Assembly: GCA_949752795.1 (NCBI GenBank)
Contig: OX457071.1
Coordinates: 24,846,800-24,910,799 of the forward strand
Length of the DNA: 64,000 nucleotides
From: Hyperoodon ampullatus
Taxonomy: Eukaryota; Chordata; Mammalia; Artiodactyla; Ziphiidae
Direction: 5' to 3'
Shown here: positions 22,011 through 34,467 of the stretch, in pieces
Numbering within the stretch: the first letter of the stretch is position 1
Layout: every line of letters starts with the position of its first letter
Translations under genes and position numbers: made by a program
Notes under the pieces: generated by a model
Seen by the model: only the letters and a program-made list of their open reading frames with translations
Database searches by the model: none
Told to the model about the DNA's origin: nothing

Positions 22011-24480
22011 CTATCCTGAACTGCCATAATGCCCTGTGTTTATTTGTATCATTGCATTTAATACACCCCCTCACAGTTATCTTTTCATATATTTATCTCA
22101 CTCCCTTTACTCCTTGCTTCCAATCCATCATTAATACCTGCTGTTATTTTCTTCTAAATATTATCTCTGTCCATTGCCTCATGTTCATCCTGGTCCAATT
22201 CAGGACTTCAGAATTCCTTATCAAAAGAATCTGACATATCAAAATGGATTATATCTAAATATCCCCTTGATGTTATATTTCAGTGTCCAGTTGGCCCTTG
22301 CATCTACTTCATTTAGCTAAGAAATCAAGGGTAGGCAGAGAGATGATTAATAAGCCCCAACAAAACCCCTACAATGTAATTCTATGATTTTAACTACTTT
22401 ATTAGTTTTGTTTTCCTGATTCCTGAGGGACTCTTTTTATAATGTAGATGTGAACCTTTAATTGATATTTTTATATAATTTTTTGAGAGAAAAGAAGATG
22501 TAAATATGGAGAATTGCATTCATGGCCTCGTTCCTCTTTAGTTTTTATGTGTGCATTTGTTTGTTGAATTTGTGAAATATAATGCCAGATTCCAGACTCT
22601 GCATTGATAGTGCCCTTTCCTGGTATAGAAGTAGCACTGACCTCTAAGATCAATTTTATCCTGTGAGAGGAGGTCACTGGAGCCACTCTCTTGAGAGTTT
22701 TCTCTAATATCTACGCCATCTCTTGTAATAGCTCCTTGAACTCTCAGCCCAACTTACTGGGCCACCACTTGCCAATTTGGTAAACCGTCCCTCCTGACAT
22801 GTGAACATGACTGGTGGGATGATTCCACTTGTTACTGTCACTAGAGATATATCTAACTAGCATGTTGGTCTCAAGTACTTTTCCTTAGCCTGACCTTACA
22901 TATTCTGTGTCCGGCTGAAATTCTCAACGGGACTGGCGATTTAGTGACTTCCGTGGTTTTCATCACAAATGCAAGTTCGCTCTTCTATATTTCAGAGGCA
23001 AGGAAGAGATGATAAACCACACGTGTGTCCTTATGCCCCTATTTTCCCTCACAATTCTTGAATTACAAACCTTGGAAGTAGTAAATATTTGAACCTCTGG
23101 AACCTTAGAAAGAGAAAAAAATAAATAAGGAAAAAGCAAGCATGGTCTTTCACATAGCAAACACATGCATGGATTTCTCTGCCCATATTCAAATAGGGAA
23201 GAATGATTATAAAGCTACAGGAAGCTAAACTGTGCTTTCCCACCCAATGTTCAACTGAATCTATTTGTGTTTCTCTAACCCATAGCTCAATTAAATGTGA
23301 ATTCATCTACATATCAAATACTTGGGAGGAGAGAAAGCAAGAACAAATAGATTGTCTTATTATCAGTAAATACTATATTTGACCAATTTGCTTTCACCAA
23401 GAGAAGGGAGATAAGATCATTTAGGCCTGGATGATATCCTGACTTTCAAAAAAACATGGCAAACTTCTGTGAATTTCCCTATTTCATGTATTATGCTTTT
23501 GTCAAGTTGAATGTCAACTAACATTTACTTTACTAATTTACAAATTTTACTAATTTGCAAAGAACTCAGTTCAGTTCTTTGCACTTGAACAGCATCCACA
23601 TGGCCAGTCACTGTTACGGTTACATAATTTTTATCCTAAGAGAGCCCATAGGTTCTGAAGAACAGAGACATAATGAGTCATTTAATTCAAAGATACTGGA
23701 CACTATATTGAGGGAATACGTAGTTCCAAAAACACTGCTAGTATCTGAAATAGGCTTTGGATTAGTGATTTGTGCTAAGCAGTCCTCAGTACTCACAAAT
23801 GGAGTGTGAATACACAGCAGAAGAGGATGAGAAGCTAAACAAATGTCACTTTTTTCAGGAGCCCATAGTACATGGCTAAGAATGCATTTTTCATATTTCC
23901 AGATGAAAGTAAATTAGCTATAATAAGCTTCTAACTGGGCTTTATCTGAAGGTTGGAAGCAGTGTTAATATTTGGAAATGCAAAGGTATTTAAGTGGATA
24001 CTACTAAATCTACCACAGCAACTCACAGCCCTAAAGCAATTTGTATTTTGTTGTTGTACATGTTGATATAAAAGAAAAGAACATAATGAACTGAAGTTTT
24101 TCCCCCAAAGGAACTTGACCTCGTTAGTGGGGAAAAAAAAAGAAGAATCAAAGTAAAATTAAAAACAGCTGTTTGGCCTAAAGGAAGAAAAGGATTCCCC
24201 AGTGACAAATTTACAATCAAGAGAAAATTGGGTCCAAAGAAATGAAATGAAGACAGCCAACGTGATTGTCTCTAAATTTATATAAAATAGTTTAAGTATC
24301 AAAGGACAGGAAGGAGAAATGTCTCAAAAGAACCAAACTTTACAGTTACTCTCCACAAGGAACAAGGAGGAAAGAAGAAACAAACTGCAGTATTTGTATA
24401 TACTACACATTTCAGAATTTTCTTTAAAGCTGCCACAAAGTTTCAATATATCTTTAGCATATACTTAACACGGCTACATC
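22011..24480. other. no recognised gene
   Basis: Several short frames occur (22052-22234 +, 22471-22686 -, 22963-23306 -, 23555-23809 +, 24023-24220 -). None shows a domain. No namable repeat was identified. Confidence 0.45.
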
Positions 24481-24641
24481 AAAGATGAGCCAAGGGAGGG
24501 TGGGAGGGAGGCTCAAGAGGGAGGGGATATGGGGATATATGTATACATATAGCTGATTTCACTTTGTTATACAGCAGAAACTGACACAACGTTGTAAAGC
24601 AATTATACCAATAAAGACGTTAAAAAAAAAAAAAGATGAGC
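24481..24641 (+). mobile_element. very short 5'-truncated young L1 3' end with TSD
   Basis: Only about 140 bases of the L1 3' UTR are present: a G-rich tract (24494-24508), ATATGTATACATATAGCTG, CAGAAACTGACACAACG and ACCAATAAAGACGTTAAAAA. It matches the end of the 5-kb L1 at 53.7-53.8 kb. TSD: AAAGATGAGC at 24481-24490 and 24632-24641. A classic severely truncated L1 insertion. Confidence 0.95.
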
Positions 24642-27551
24642 GGATGCTAAGCCCTAACTCTAACCACATCACAGCCTGCATCTTGGATGCAGAGACATCA
24701 CATATGTCCTATAACAACAAATAAACACTTCTGAAATGATGGGCGTGTGCGATAAAAAATATAAATTAAAAATACACATCTTATTCCTTTAGCAATTAAA
24801 TTAAAACCAAGCATGCAAAGGAATTACAATCAGAAGTGGTAGTGAACTCTGGGCCTGCATAGATCAACTCAATCCATCCAGAAACTGCAAACTGAATTTC
24901 ATTCTTCATATGAAAAAAAAATTATTACATATAAATGCACAGGTATTTTCAATGTGCTACTCTTTGCTCTCACAAGGAACAGACTAAAATCTTTAACATG
25001 TGCCAGGTGCCTGCCCTCTGCTTGCAACCTATGTTATTACATCGATAGGCATAAATGCCTCACAAACGTGTTGATTTGAAGATGACTTAAGAGTCTCAAA
25101 ATATAATCCCAAGGCCTTTTTAAATAAATGTGTTTCATTTTAGTCTGCTTTAGTGTCATATCCCAAAAGATATGGTTCATTTTTCAATCAATTGATTTAG
25201 TTCAGTTCTTTCTGTTTGGTGGGAGGGCAGAGATTAAATCTTCAGTGTTGATTAAGATCTCATGGAATCCTAAGGACTCGAACTTCAGTTATCACTTTGT
25301 GTGCCGGCACTCAATTCCTGTCATTTACTTTTCCCTTCACCTGTCACAACGTGAAATGGTTATGAGCTTTATGCTTCCTTCTGAAACAAAATGAAATTTT
25401 GCCCAACTATCCTGTCAGAGGAGTAGCTTGAAGGCATACAAAAGTCATAGGATAAAAACTTTTGAGCTTATTTTCTCTAATAAACATATTCAATTTTTTT
25501 TAGTTAGAAAAGAACTCCAACTTGTTAAGGTAAGTTTTCCTTTAGTTACCTCTTGATGCTTTTAATAATATACCCATTGCTTGGTGCTCCATAAAGATAT
25601 TCACAATATAAAATAAAAAGTCCATTTATAGGATCTTTTGAACTGACATATTAAAAATAGGGATGTAGGTAATTAATGATACCAGAAAAAATACTTTCAA
25701 ATATCCATGCTGTTCCTAATGGCAACAAATGATTTCTGTGTGAATAATACAATGTACACAAAATGAGTAATAGTTGGGCTTTTTTTTTCCAGCATATCAT
25801 GCTAATATCAAAACGAAAAGAATAATGATAATTGACGACATCCCAATTCAATAGAAAAACAGAATTGCAGATGTTGTGGCTTTTAACCAGAAGAGGCTAG
25901 ACCCCTAACAAGAAAACTCTCTGGTGGCCAGAACTACTGAGCACACATCTGGAAACGAAGAGACACTAAAACTTGATGAGAGCTCTGGAGTGCCCAGAGA
26001 CGCAAAGCAAGCTTCCAAGTTGAAAACTCACAGAATTTTCTCCAGTTGCTTTGCCTGAAATTTAAATAATATATTACAGAATTTGGGGGTCTTCCTAACG
26101 AGATGGGGGGGAAAATAGATAATTTTTGAGACAACTGAAAGAAAATTGCTCTCCTTTCAAAGTACTGACTATAGTATTTGTGCATAAACGTGAAAATCCC
26201 ACGGAAAGAGCTTCCTGCGAGCTGTTACAGATGGTGCTTACAGAAGAGGCGTTATCTCTATGAGGATCTCAAAGGCAAACGTGACCACACTCATAACAAA
26301 AGAGCCACAAAAAGAGTAAGTTGTATAGATGGTTCTTCCAGCCCAGATTCTGTCCGCCACAGTGGATGAGGAACACCTTTTGAAATGTAATGACCAGGGT
26401 TGTAATCTACAACTAGGAACTAGGAACTAAATGTTCTTAAATATATTCAGATTTTCTACCTTTTGAAGACACTGGTTCCAAAATGTTTCCAAGTGAATTT
26501 GTGCAGCAGATATGTTGCATTTTTCAAGAATAATTCATTTATTTTCCTGTGTCTGTTAAACAAATATATGTTGCAGATATATACTTATATGTGTGTGTGT
26601 ATATAGACACATACAACCTCAGAATTGCATAAAATGAGCAGCGTTATAAAGCAGTCCAGCTAAAAGTGAAAACACTTGATTTGACATTTTAGTTTTTCCC
26701 TTCCTTATTATCCATAGGCACTAAGTGCTCCTTATGTATTTTTCAATCCTGAAAATAGCTTGCAAGGCTGCCCTCTCCCTGATTGTTTCCTTTCACATCA
26801 CCTCAAACTCTGGGAATGCACGTTTGGATATAATTATAACAAATTTTTAGCAGATTCAAAAGGATTTCATTATATTTTGCACTGAACTGATTTTAAGAGG
26901 AATCCAATTTGTTTCCCATCCCCAAGGTAATGTAAGTAGATCTTATAAAGGCTTTAGTATTTTGTTTTAACAAAGTCAAATAGTTGTTTCTGAAGACGCT
27001 AATATAATCTTGAGCTTTATCAATCTAGTATGACATCCGAAATGAGGAAGCTGAGGATCCCTTTTTCTGCTCTGCTTAGATCATTGTTGAAATATATGTC
27101 CATTCTGGGGACTCTGCTTTCAGAGAAACATTGTTGAATTTGTATTTTTCCAGAAAAGGGTGATATATCTGATAAGGGAATTCAAAACCATACTCAAGGG
27201 GGACCACTGGATGAACCACCCCAAAGAACGTGGTAGGCCCCTCTATTTTATATTTCTATCAAGAAATTCAAGTTAGATTATATATAATATTCTTATAGGA
27301 TGTATGTAAAGTACATTGAAGAGAGAACTTTCATTACTTCTCATTCAAGTTTATAAGTCAAAATCCATTGACTTAACAAATCAAGTTTGAATTTGTGATC
27401 TAATTATATCACACATAAATAAAATGCACATTTTATATCACAAATATATAAAGTGCACATGCCTCACTTATTTTGGGTAGGAATTATGATTTTTTCTTTT
27501 ATCTATATAAAATTGAATTTTGGCACTCTTATAGAAAATTGAATTTTTTAT

Positions 27552-27742
27552 AGGAGCTAGACTTTCTTTATTCTATGGGTGCCTAAATTTTACAAAGCAA
27601 ATATATTTTTAGAATATAATTAGAATAAAGGAATTTGATTACTTTTTACAGGTGCTCAGATTTTCTATAGTCTATTGGTGCCTAGATTTTACAAACCAAA
27701 ATTTATGTTTATAATCTAATTAAAATGAAGGATTTTATCATA
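27552..27742. repeat. diverged tandem duplication, unit about 99 bp
   Basis: Two adjacent blocks share order: GAGCTAGACTTTCTTTATTC / GTGCTCAGATTTTCTATAGTC, GGTGCCTAAATTTTACAAAG / GGTGCCTAGATTTTACAAAC, then TAATTAGAATAAAGGA / TAATTAAAATGAAGGA. The motif GGTGCCT is offset by exactly 99 bases. AT-rich, no coding capacity. Confidence 0.75.
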
Positions 27743-28388
27743 AATGATAAAAATATTTAAACATTTCAAATAAGGAGTATGACAGTGGAGTTAGAGTAAT
27801 GATGGAGTTGAGGGATCTTATCCAGAAAAAAACAGACAGGGCTCAGATATGTACGTTTGAGAAAAACGAAGGATGTCGATGAAGACACTCTCCTCTATTT
27901 TTTTAAACTAAGGTGAATGAACTGATGTTCTCAGAATTACAACATTCCACTAGAACCACTTAATACGTAGGAGTTGAAAACATCCCCTAAAGTTTCTCAG
28001 GAAGGACTTGCCATTCCCAGAAAACACATTTTTTTCTCTATGCCGCAACACCTCCCATGTTTTTTTCCAAGCAGAACATCTAGCCTCTTTCCTCAAAAAT
28101 TGACCCTTTCCTCCCAAATGGAGTTCTACCGTCTCCAGGAAGACACAGCCTGGCCATCTAGGGAAGCACATATTGTCATGTTAATCCACTTCAAATTCTT
28201 CTAACACAGACCCACTGCCTTCTCGTCGTCCTGCTATGGCTGCCGTCACTTAAGAGGTCTTCATTGATCTATCTGCCCTTTTCTTTGTCCCATGTTTCTA
28301 TCACGATGCTCAATTTTCTTCATTTCATTTAGTTACCTGAGCTTAGGCACTTTTTTCACATCCATTTAATTAGATATTTTTGTTTTCA

Positions 28389-28441
28389 CTTTATTTTCCT
28401 ATTATTCTTTTCCTTTAATTCTTTATTTTCCTATTATTCTT
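28389..28441. repeat. small direct duplication, 32-base offset
   Basis: CTTTATTTTCCTATTATTCT is found at 28389 and again at 28421. Confidence 0.7.
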
Positions 28442-29541
28442 AGTTATTCACCACAACTAAGTGAATAATAGAATGAATACTGTCTAAGAAAATGTTTTAA
28501 TGCCTGTTGAAAAATAAACCGTAGTCTATAAGGATACATCCTGAGTTTTTACCTAAAACAGTCACATCCCTGTGTAAATACAAAATCAGTAGTGGGTAAC
28601 TTTCTGTACTCATTAGATTCCTCATGGGTTGTATTTAATTTTTTCTGTAATGCCTAAATTTATTCCACAGCAATTCCAAACAAAAACAAATATTTCATAT
28701 ATAACATACAGCAGTGTGAATTATATTTATCATGTTGTACCTTTCATTCTGGTACTTATTTATCTTACAACTGGAAGTTTGTACCTATTGAAAGTTGATA
28801 AGAGAGTAAATCCTGAGTTCTCATCATAAGGAAAAATTTTTTTTATTTCTTTAATGTTGTATCTTATGAGATGCTGGGTGCTCACCAAACTTCTTGTAAT
28901 AATGATATCATGATGTATAAAAAGTTTTTAAACAAATATTTCCAAACAACGTAACAGAATATATAGCAAAAAACAAACAAAACAAAACAACTTTCTTTAA
29001 AAGTAAAGAAGAGCAAAACGAATCAGGAATGTTTTAGGGATACATCTGAATTCATTTCTTTAGAAATTTCCCTCACTTATCCCTGAATGCTCACATTGAT
29101 TGACAGAGTTTTTTTCGTTTTTAATTTCAGCTCATTCGAATCTCTGTGATGGGAATTTGGGAGTTTACCAGTTGTCCTGCATGACAAACTGAGTGAGGAG
29201 TTAGCACGAGTAGGTTTTTGGAGGTCAAGTGACCTCTGCTGAGTCATGGGCCAAGGAATGGCATATCAACTGACTTGTCAAAGCAATTTTTTTTTGTCCC
29301 TAAACACAGAAGAAAGACACAATATGATTACCCATTCTGTGCCCTACCATTTCCCTCCAGTTTTATCTTTACCTGTCCCAGAACTGATGAGACGGTTATT
29401 TTTTCTTCTAAAAGAAAAAGTAGAAAAAGAGAAAGGGACTCCTCCACTGAGAGATCAGAAATGTTATATTACAAAAACAAAAAGAACAAAAAGATTATAA
29501 AAGAGGATTATAAGGGAGGCTTTCAAAAGACCTGCACTTCA

Positions 29542-29884
29542 GGGCTTCCCTGGTGGCGCAGTGGTTGAGAATCTGCCTGCTAATGCAGGGGACACGGGTT
29601 CAAGCCCTGGTCTGGGAAGATCCCACATGCCACGGAGCAACTAGGCCCGTGAGCCACAACTACTGAGCCTGCACGTCTGGAGCCTGTGCTCTGCAACGAG
29701 AGAGGCTGCGATAGTGAGAGGCCCGTGTACTGCGATGAAGAGTGGCCCCCGCTTGCCACAACTAGAGAAAGCCCTCGCACAGAAACGAAGACCCAACACA
29801 GCCAAAAATAAAAATTAATTAATTAATTAATTTTTAAAAATACAGATTCCCAGCCCCACTGTAGACTTAAAAAAAAAAAAAAAT
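29542..29884 (+). mobile_element. CHR-family tRNA-Glu SINE, long form, with extra 3' sequence
   Basis: It starts GGGCTTCCCTGGTGGCGCA, with A box and B box (GGGTTCAAGCCC), the GATGAAGAGTGGCCCCC block and a TTAA-repeat tail ending near 29840. About 29 non-SINE bases (29841-29869) and a final A-run follow before the right TSD. TSD ACCTGCACTTCA at 29530-29541 and 29885-29896. The TSD encloses the extra bases, so they entered with the SINE. Confidence 0.96.
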
Positions 29885-29896
29885 ACCTGCACTTCA

Positions 29897-30835
29897 ATAT
29901 AGGCCAAACCCTGTTGGCTGTCCTCATTCTGGCTTGATTGGCAGAATACATCTTCCCTGTTGGTAAAACAATTCACTCAGAACTGATTGCCTAAGGTCTT
30001 GAGTGTAGCAAAAATCTTTCTCTGGTAACATTTGCTGATGTCTACATGGAAGCTATTTCTGTAACTTCTTTAAGGTAAAATATATAAATTACACTCTCTT
30101 AATGCATCACTATAAAGGCAGAACTCAGTGATCATTTGTATGAAATATGCTCTATTGTCAATGCAAACATTAATTGAGTGTTTATAGATTTATTTCCTAA
30201 AAATGAAAGGCCTGTAGGCTTCTCAAAAACCACAGGGTAATCGGTTTTCTATGAACTGGCAAGCTCTTGCAAAAGGAGAAAGAATGTTCTGAAGTTGAAA
30301 AACAATGCAAGTATTTGTAAATATTTCAATCTATAATGAAACATGCCAAATTTTCTTTAAAATGATAGAAAAAAATGAATGAATGGATGAGTGAATACTT
30401 TAGGCAGTGAATCCTTCAGGAAATCCTACAGATGACTTAGACTGCCTAGAAGTTATAAATGAAACTGTAGCAAACCCTAAAAAATTGTCTTTAGGACAGA
30501 GACCAATTACCAGTTCCAGAACACTTCTAGTTGTGTCTCTGGCAGAGACACAGAATTAATTATTCCTTCATACGTATACCACTATTTAAAGGAACAGGAT
30601 GCTGATCAAAGTCCTCATTAGAAAAATTATCTCAAATCATTCCATTGTTACGTATGTAGACCAGGTCCTTGTCTTCTGATATAATTTCACAACAGTATTC
30701 TCTGTTTTCTTCTAAGTAACTTAAAGCATTATATGTTTGTTGTTTTGTGAATCTTCCCATCATCCACAGAGGAGAGGAGTATGATAAAAGAGTAAGGTGA
30801 GTCACTAAGAGAGGAAACTGATGTCCCTGCCCTAA
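29897..30835. other. no recognised gene or element
   Basis: AT-rich sequence with no supportable frame. The 73-codon minus frame at 30632-30853 overlaps the start of the next L2 copy. Confidence 0.45.
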
Positions 30836-30839
30836 ACTG

Positions 30840-31845
30840 TCACTTCTTCTCACTCCATATACTCTGCCCTCCAGATCCTCCCAACACTCCCATGGCTGTG
30901 ATAATCATCTGTATGCTGATAACATAAATCTACATCTACAGACCCAATTTTTTTCCTACGCTTCAAACCCCTATCTTTAACTGCACACAACCCATCTATT
31001 CCACAGGCATCTCAAAATCTAATATGTACCTATAATCTTCTCCCATTAGTCTATTCCCCTACGGTAATCCCTAAACCAGAAAATAGCACCAGCTTCAACC
31101 CCATTAGGCAATCTGGTGACCTGTGTACGTTATTAACCACCCCCTGTTCCCGTATGAACACACACCCACTTATCTTCACCTCTACCATCACTTCCCTAAT
31201 CCAGACTACTGTCATCATTTGCCTAAACCCACATTTTCTCCCAGTTTCCTAAATATGCACCCTGTTTCCTTCCAATCTATCATCCACATTACAGTTAAAT
31301 CTTTCTATCGTTACTTTCTCAATAGTTTACAGTGCTTCAAAAGCATCATTTAGCCATTTGAAAAATTTCAAACTCCTTGACCTGGTCTAGCAGTGGGTAT
31401 ACGATCAGAGCCCAGCTTTCCTTTGTCACCTGATCTCTATAACATTCTCCCTACTAAATTCTCCCCCCAACCACATAGATCTTTCTCTAGTTGCTTGGAA
31501 TTACCACACGCCCTCCAAGTCTCTTCGTTCACATTGTCCCTGATGAAATATTCATCCTCCATGTTCAGGCGACTAATTCCGATTCATCCTTCAAGTTTCA
31601 CCTTAGAGGTTTTCCTCCCAGAAGCCTTGCCTGATCCCTTAACTTGGACTGTCATATCACCATACGAAAAACACAATGGTAGAATTGGTTTTATTTATCC
31701 AAATGTGGCCTGTACCCTCAGGAAGGACAGAGAACGCGTCTGCCTTGGGGATCACGGCAGCCCCTGCACCCAGCTGCCAGAGTTCTCAGCACTTACTAGT
31801 TACTCAATACATTTGGGTCAAATAGATGAAATTTTTAGGGCAGAT
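30840..31845 (+). mobile_element. long LINE-2 (L2) copy, ORF2 C-terminal region to 3' end
   Basis: Forward L2 order is clear: CTCCCATGGCTGTGATAATC and ATCTGTATGCTGATAACAT (downstream of the reverse transcriptase motifs), AGGCATCTCAAAATCTAA, TCCAGACTACTGTCATCA, CATCCTTCAAGTTTCACC, TTTTCCTCCCAGAAGCC, then TGCCAGAGTTCTCAGCAC near the terminus. A 163-codon open frame at 31393-31884 falls in it but is not the ancestral ORF2 frame in full. About 1 kb of an ancient element, not functional. Confidence 0.85.
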
Positions 31846-32523
31846 GAAGTCCAGAACATGAGTTTTAGTCATGACTGTTACTAGGTTAGTCAATTAGGTC
31901 AAGGATAAAATAAAGCAGATATCAAAATCAGAGGCTGTTTTTAAAGATTTAGGAAACAGATTTTCAAAATGGGCTTATACGGTTTTCAGCTGTCCTCCCT
32001 CTGCGACTTAAAAAGGCCAGATACTAGTTGGTAGAAGGCTTTTCCACATCAGAATTGAGTAAAAGCCAAACTACCTACAAAAAAAGTCCTCCATCTCCTT
32101 ATTTGTCATTATCCCCAATCTTAAGTGATATTACATTAAATTTTTATTAAATTCTCATTCCTTTCTGTTAATTAACAGATTGGTTTGCTATTGTTATTCC
32201 TGCTCAGACGCTTTGCCTAATAAAGACTGACTGATTCAGCCTCCCACCTCTGGAGATCTGGAAGCAGTTTACTGGCAGTTTACTGGAACAGAGCCTGAGT
32301 TATCCTTATTCACGTGACATGAATAGCAGTAACTCTGTGATTTACAGCTGTGGTAGTGCTAATTTACTAATGGGATCAGATGGGTTGATTTAACTTTCCC
32401 AAGAAAATATTGAGTCTGGTCTAAGAGTCAAGCCCACTATAATCTCATATCACCAAGCTGTATTTCAAACCCCTCCTTTCAGTAACATCCCAGTTTGGAT
32501 AAATGCTATTGAAAGCAACACAT

Positions 32524-32605
32524 TAAAGTGAATGACTAGGAAAAAAATTTTTAATTAAAAAAAGTCTATATATCTCGTAAAATAAATAAATAAAGTAAAT
32601 GACTA
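32524..32605 (+). mobile_element. 52-bp A-rich insertion flanked by a 15-base near-perfect direct repeat
   Basis: TAAAGTGAATGACTA (32524-32538) recurs as TAAAGTAAATGACTA (32591-32605), one mismatch. The 52 bases between start GGAAAAAAATTTTTAATT and end in AAATAAATAAA. A TSD-like repeat next to an A-rich tail suggests a severely truncated retroposon. The source is not recognised. Confidence 0.6.
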
Positions 32606-32727
32606 AACATTGGCTCTGTGGTGATAAGGGGATTTTAATTTTATTTTTTCTATCTAGTTATTTCACATTAATTTCCAGGGTGTTTATAACTGATGATACA
32701 CTGATTTTCATGGCTTCTTTCTTTTTA

Positions 32728-32840
32728 GACAGATAGATATGGATATAAAGATACTGGTGTGGAGATACAGAGATGGATATATGTGTAGATGTAAATATAG
32801 ATATAGAGAGAAATAGATATAGATAAGATATAGATATAAT
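32728..32840. repeat. degenerate (GATA)n microsatellite
   Basis: Imperfect GATA/GATATA units over about 110 bases, e.g. GACAGATAGATATGGATAT and ATAGATATAGATAAGATAT. Confidence 0.75.
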
Positions 32841-33584
32841 GTTGGGGTTTTTTTTCTTTTCATCAATTTCTCTAAACTGTCATAGTGTTTAATGGTATGC
32901 TTTCCTTATATTTACAGATATACTTAAACTTTTTAAAGTTAATATCAATATTTTAAAACATTACTCCTTTGGGAATTCATTTCTTTAATTCATCATCTTG
33001 ATAAAAATAAGAAAATGGTTTAGAAAAATCTCAGTGGAAAACCTTATGTGAAATTCTTGCTTTTGAGGTAATTGTTTCTAAAAATAATATTTTTAAATGT
33101 GGCTTACACCTTAAATGTGTAGCACTAAGGTTGCTTGGTTTTTCCTTCAGGAAGAGTAAGGAGAACTACAGTTCCTTTTTGTAATGTTCGCTTACACAGA
33201 AAGAGAAGTAAATATATATTCTAGTGACCTGGACGTTGAGAACAGCTCATTAGCACCAGTTAGCATGTAATAGATATTTTGGCCAAAGAGGTTTATGGGT
33301 TTTACAAATAATTTCTTCTTCCCACACACCAAATTTAACAGTTTTATAGTCCTTTACAAATTGCACCCCCATTCAGGCACCTCGTCATTATACCAAGAGC
33401 CAAATTTTAATGATTTTTGTTGCCTCCAGCGCTGTATACATGTTGAGAAATGATGCACCCCAAACTCTGATTAAATGCCAAACTTTACTGATGAAAAACA
33501 GGTCCACTGAGTAAGTAATAATGATGAGTGAGATTTCATGCTGTTTTACTGCCAACAGACCATCAGAAACGGAATGCAATTCAT

Positions 33585-33773
33585 AAAAAAACCGTCCTAG
33601 AGGGGTGGGCTAGGGAGGGAGGGAGGGAGGGAGGGAGATGCAAGAGGGAAGAGATACGGGAACATATGTATATGTATAACTGATTCACTTTGTTATAAAG
33701 CAGAAACTAACACACCATTGTAAAGCAATTATACTCCAATAAAGATGTTTAAAAAAAACAAAAAAACAGTCCT
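33585..33773 (+). mobile_element. short 5'-truncated young L1 3' end with TSD
   Basis: A G-rich tract (GGGAGGG units, 33602-33636), then CATATGTATATGTATAACTG, AACTAACACACCATTG and TACTCCAATAAAGATGTTT with an A-rich tail. TSD AAAAAAACCGTCCT at 33585-33598 and AAAAAAACAGTCCT at 33760-33773, one mismatch. Same subfamily end as the 5-kb L1. Confidence 0.94.
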
Positions 33774-34180
33774 TGTCTCAACAGTCAGGATGGCTGGCAG
33801 CCTCGGTAAACATGTAAATGAACTTGATAACCCTCTCTGTTTGGAGAATTCATGTAGAATACTCTCCTACTTGCTTTATTTCGTTTGGTTTAAAATGTCA
33901 AGGGGTTTGCAACGAGGCCGTTAGCTTCTAAACTCCTAAATTAACTAAATGTGTACTATGATGGCTGACAAGTACCTGAAGTATGATGTGTAATGACTCT
34001 TGAGAAAACTGAGAAACATACAAGAGAATCTGATGTTTTACCAAGAATAATGTGTAAGGTAGCTAAAAGGAAGTATTATTAGGTTTCTACAACTACTGGG
34101 TGCTATCATCCTAAAAGCAAAGAATTGGCACCAGGGAGAATTATTTTATCTTGTTGTAATTAACAAGGTATAATGATGTG
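33774..34180. other. no recognised gene or element
   Basis: Unique-looking sequence between an L1 tail and a MIR copy. Confidence 0.4.
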
Positions 34181-34425
34181 ATATTAATAATAAACAATAT
34201 TTACTGACCACCTAATATTTGCTAGACCCAGTACCATATGCTTTACATATATGAATTCATATAACCTTTACGGTATTTTATTGTAAAGAATATTACTCAC
34301 ATTTTACAGATATGAACACTGAAGATCAGGAAGATTAAATACCTTGGTCAAGGTCACATATAAACTTTGGATACAGAGCCAGAGTTCACACCCTGGTATA
34401 TCAGATTCAAACTCTCCTCACTACA
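34181..34425 (-). mobile_element. MIR SINE
   Basis: Complement of MIR: TTACTGACCACCTAATATTTG, TTTTACAGATATGAACACTG, CTTGGTCAAGGTCACA, GAGCCAGAGTTCACACCC. This is the ancient tRNA-derived mammalian SINE, with the core region intact in order. Confidence 0.88.
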
Positions 34426-34439
34426 TAATATATAAGACA

Positions 34440-34467
34440 CATGCACGTGCATGCACACACACACAAT
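34440..34467. repeat. short CA-rich microsatellite
   Basis: CATGCACGTGCATGCACACACACAC: alternating purine-pyrimidine, about 25 bases. Confidence 0.7.

Larger units (their letters stand above)
24642..29529. other. long AT-rich stretch without recognised gene
   Basis: No gene or large repeat can be supported in nearly 5 kb. Visible details: a short GT run near 26590-26602, a diverged tandem repeat at 27552-27742 and a small duplication at 28389-28441, listed separately. A pyrimidine-rich AG at about 29131 looks like a splice acceptor but opens only 17 codons before a stop. The scarcity of named repeats may simply mean they are too old to read by eye. Confidence 0.45.
31846..33584. other. no recognised gene
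   Basis: It contains the mini-insertion at 32524-32605 and the GATA-like array at 32728-32840, listed separately. Otherwise AT-rich with no supportable frame. Confidence 0.45.

Noticed and set aside
29110..29175. Strong-looking splice acceptor (pyrimidine tract then TTTCAG at about 29131)
   Set aside because: The longest frame I checked after it closes within about 17 codons, and there is no donor or poly-A context to support an exon.
31393..31884. 163-codon plus-strand frame
   Set aside because: It lies within an ancient LINE-2 copy. It is a C/T-rich stretch that happens to lack stops, not a host gene.
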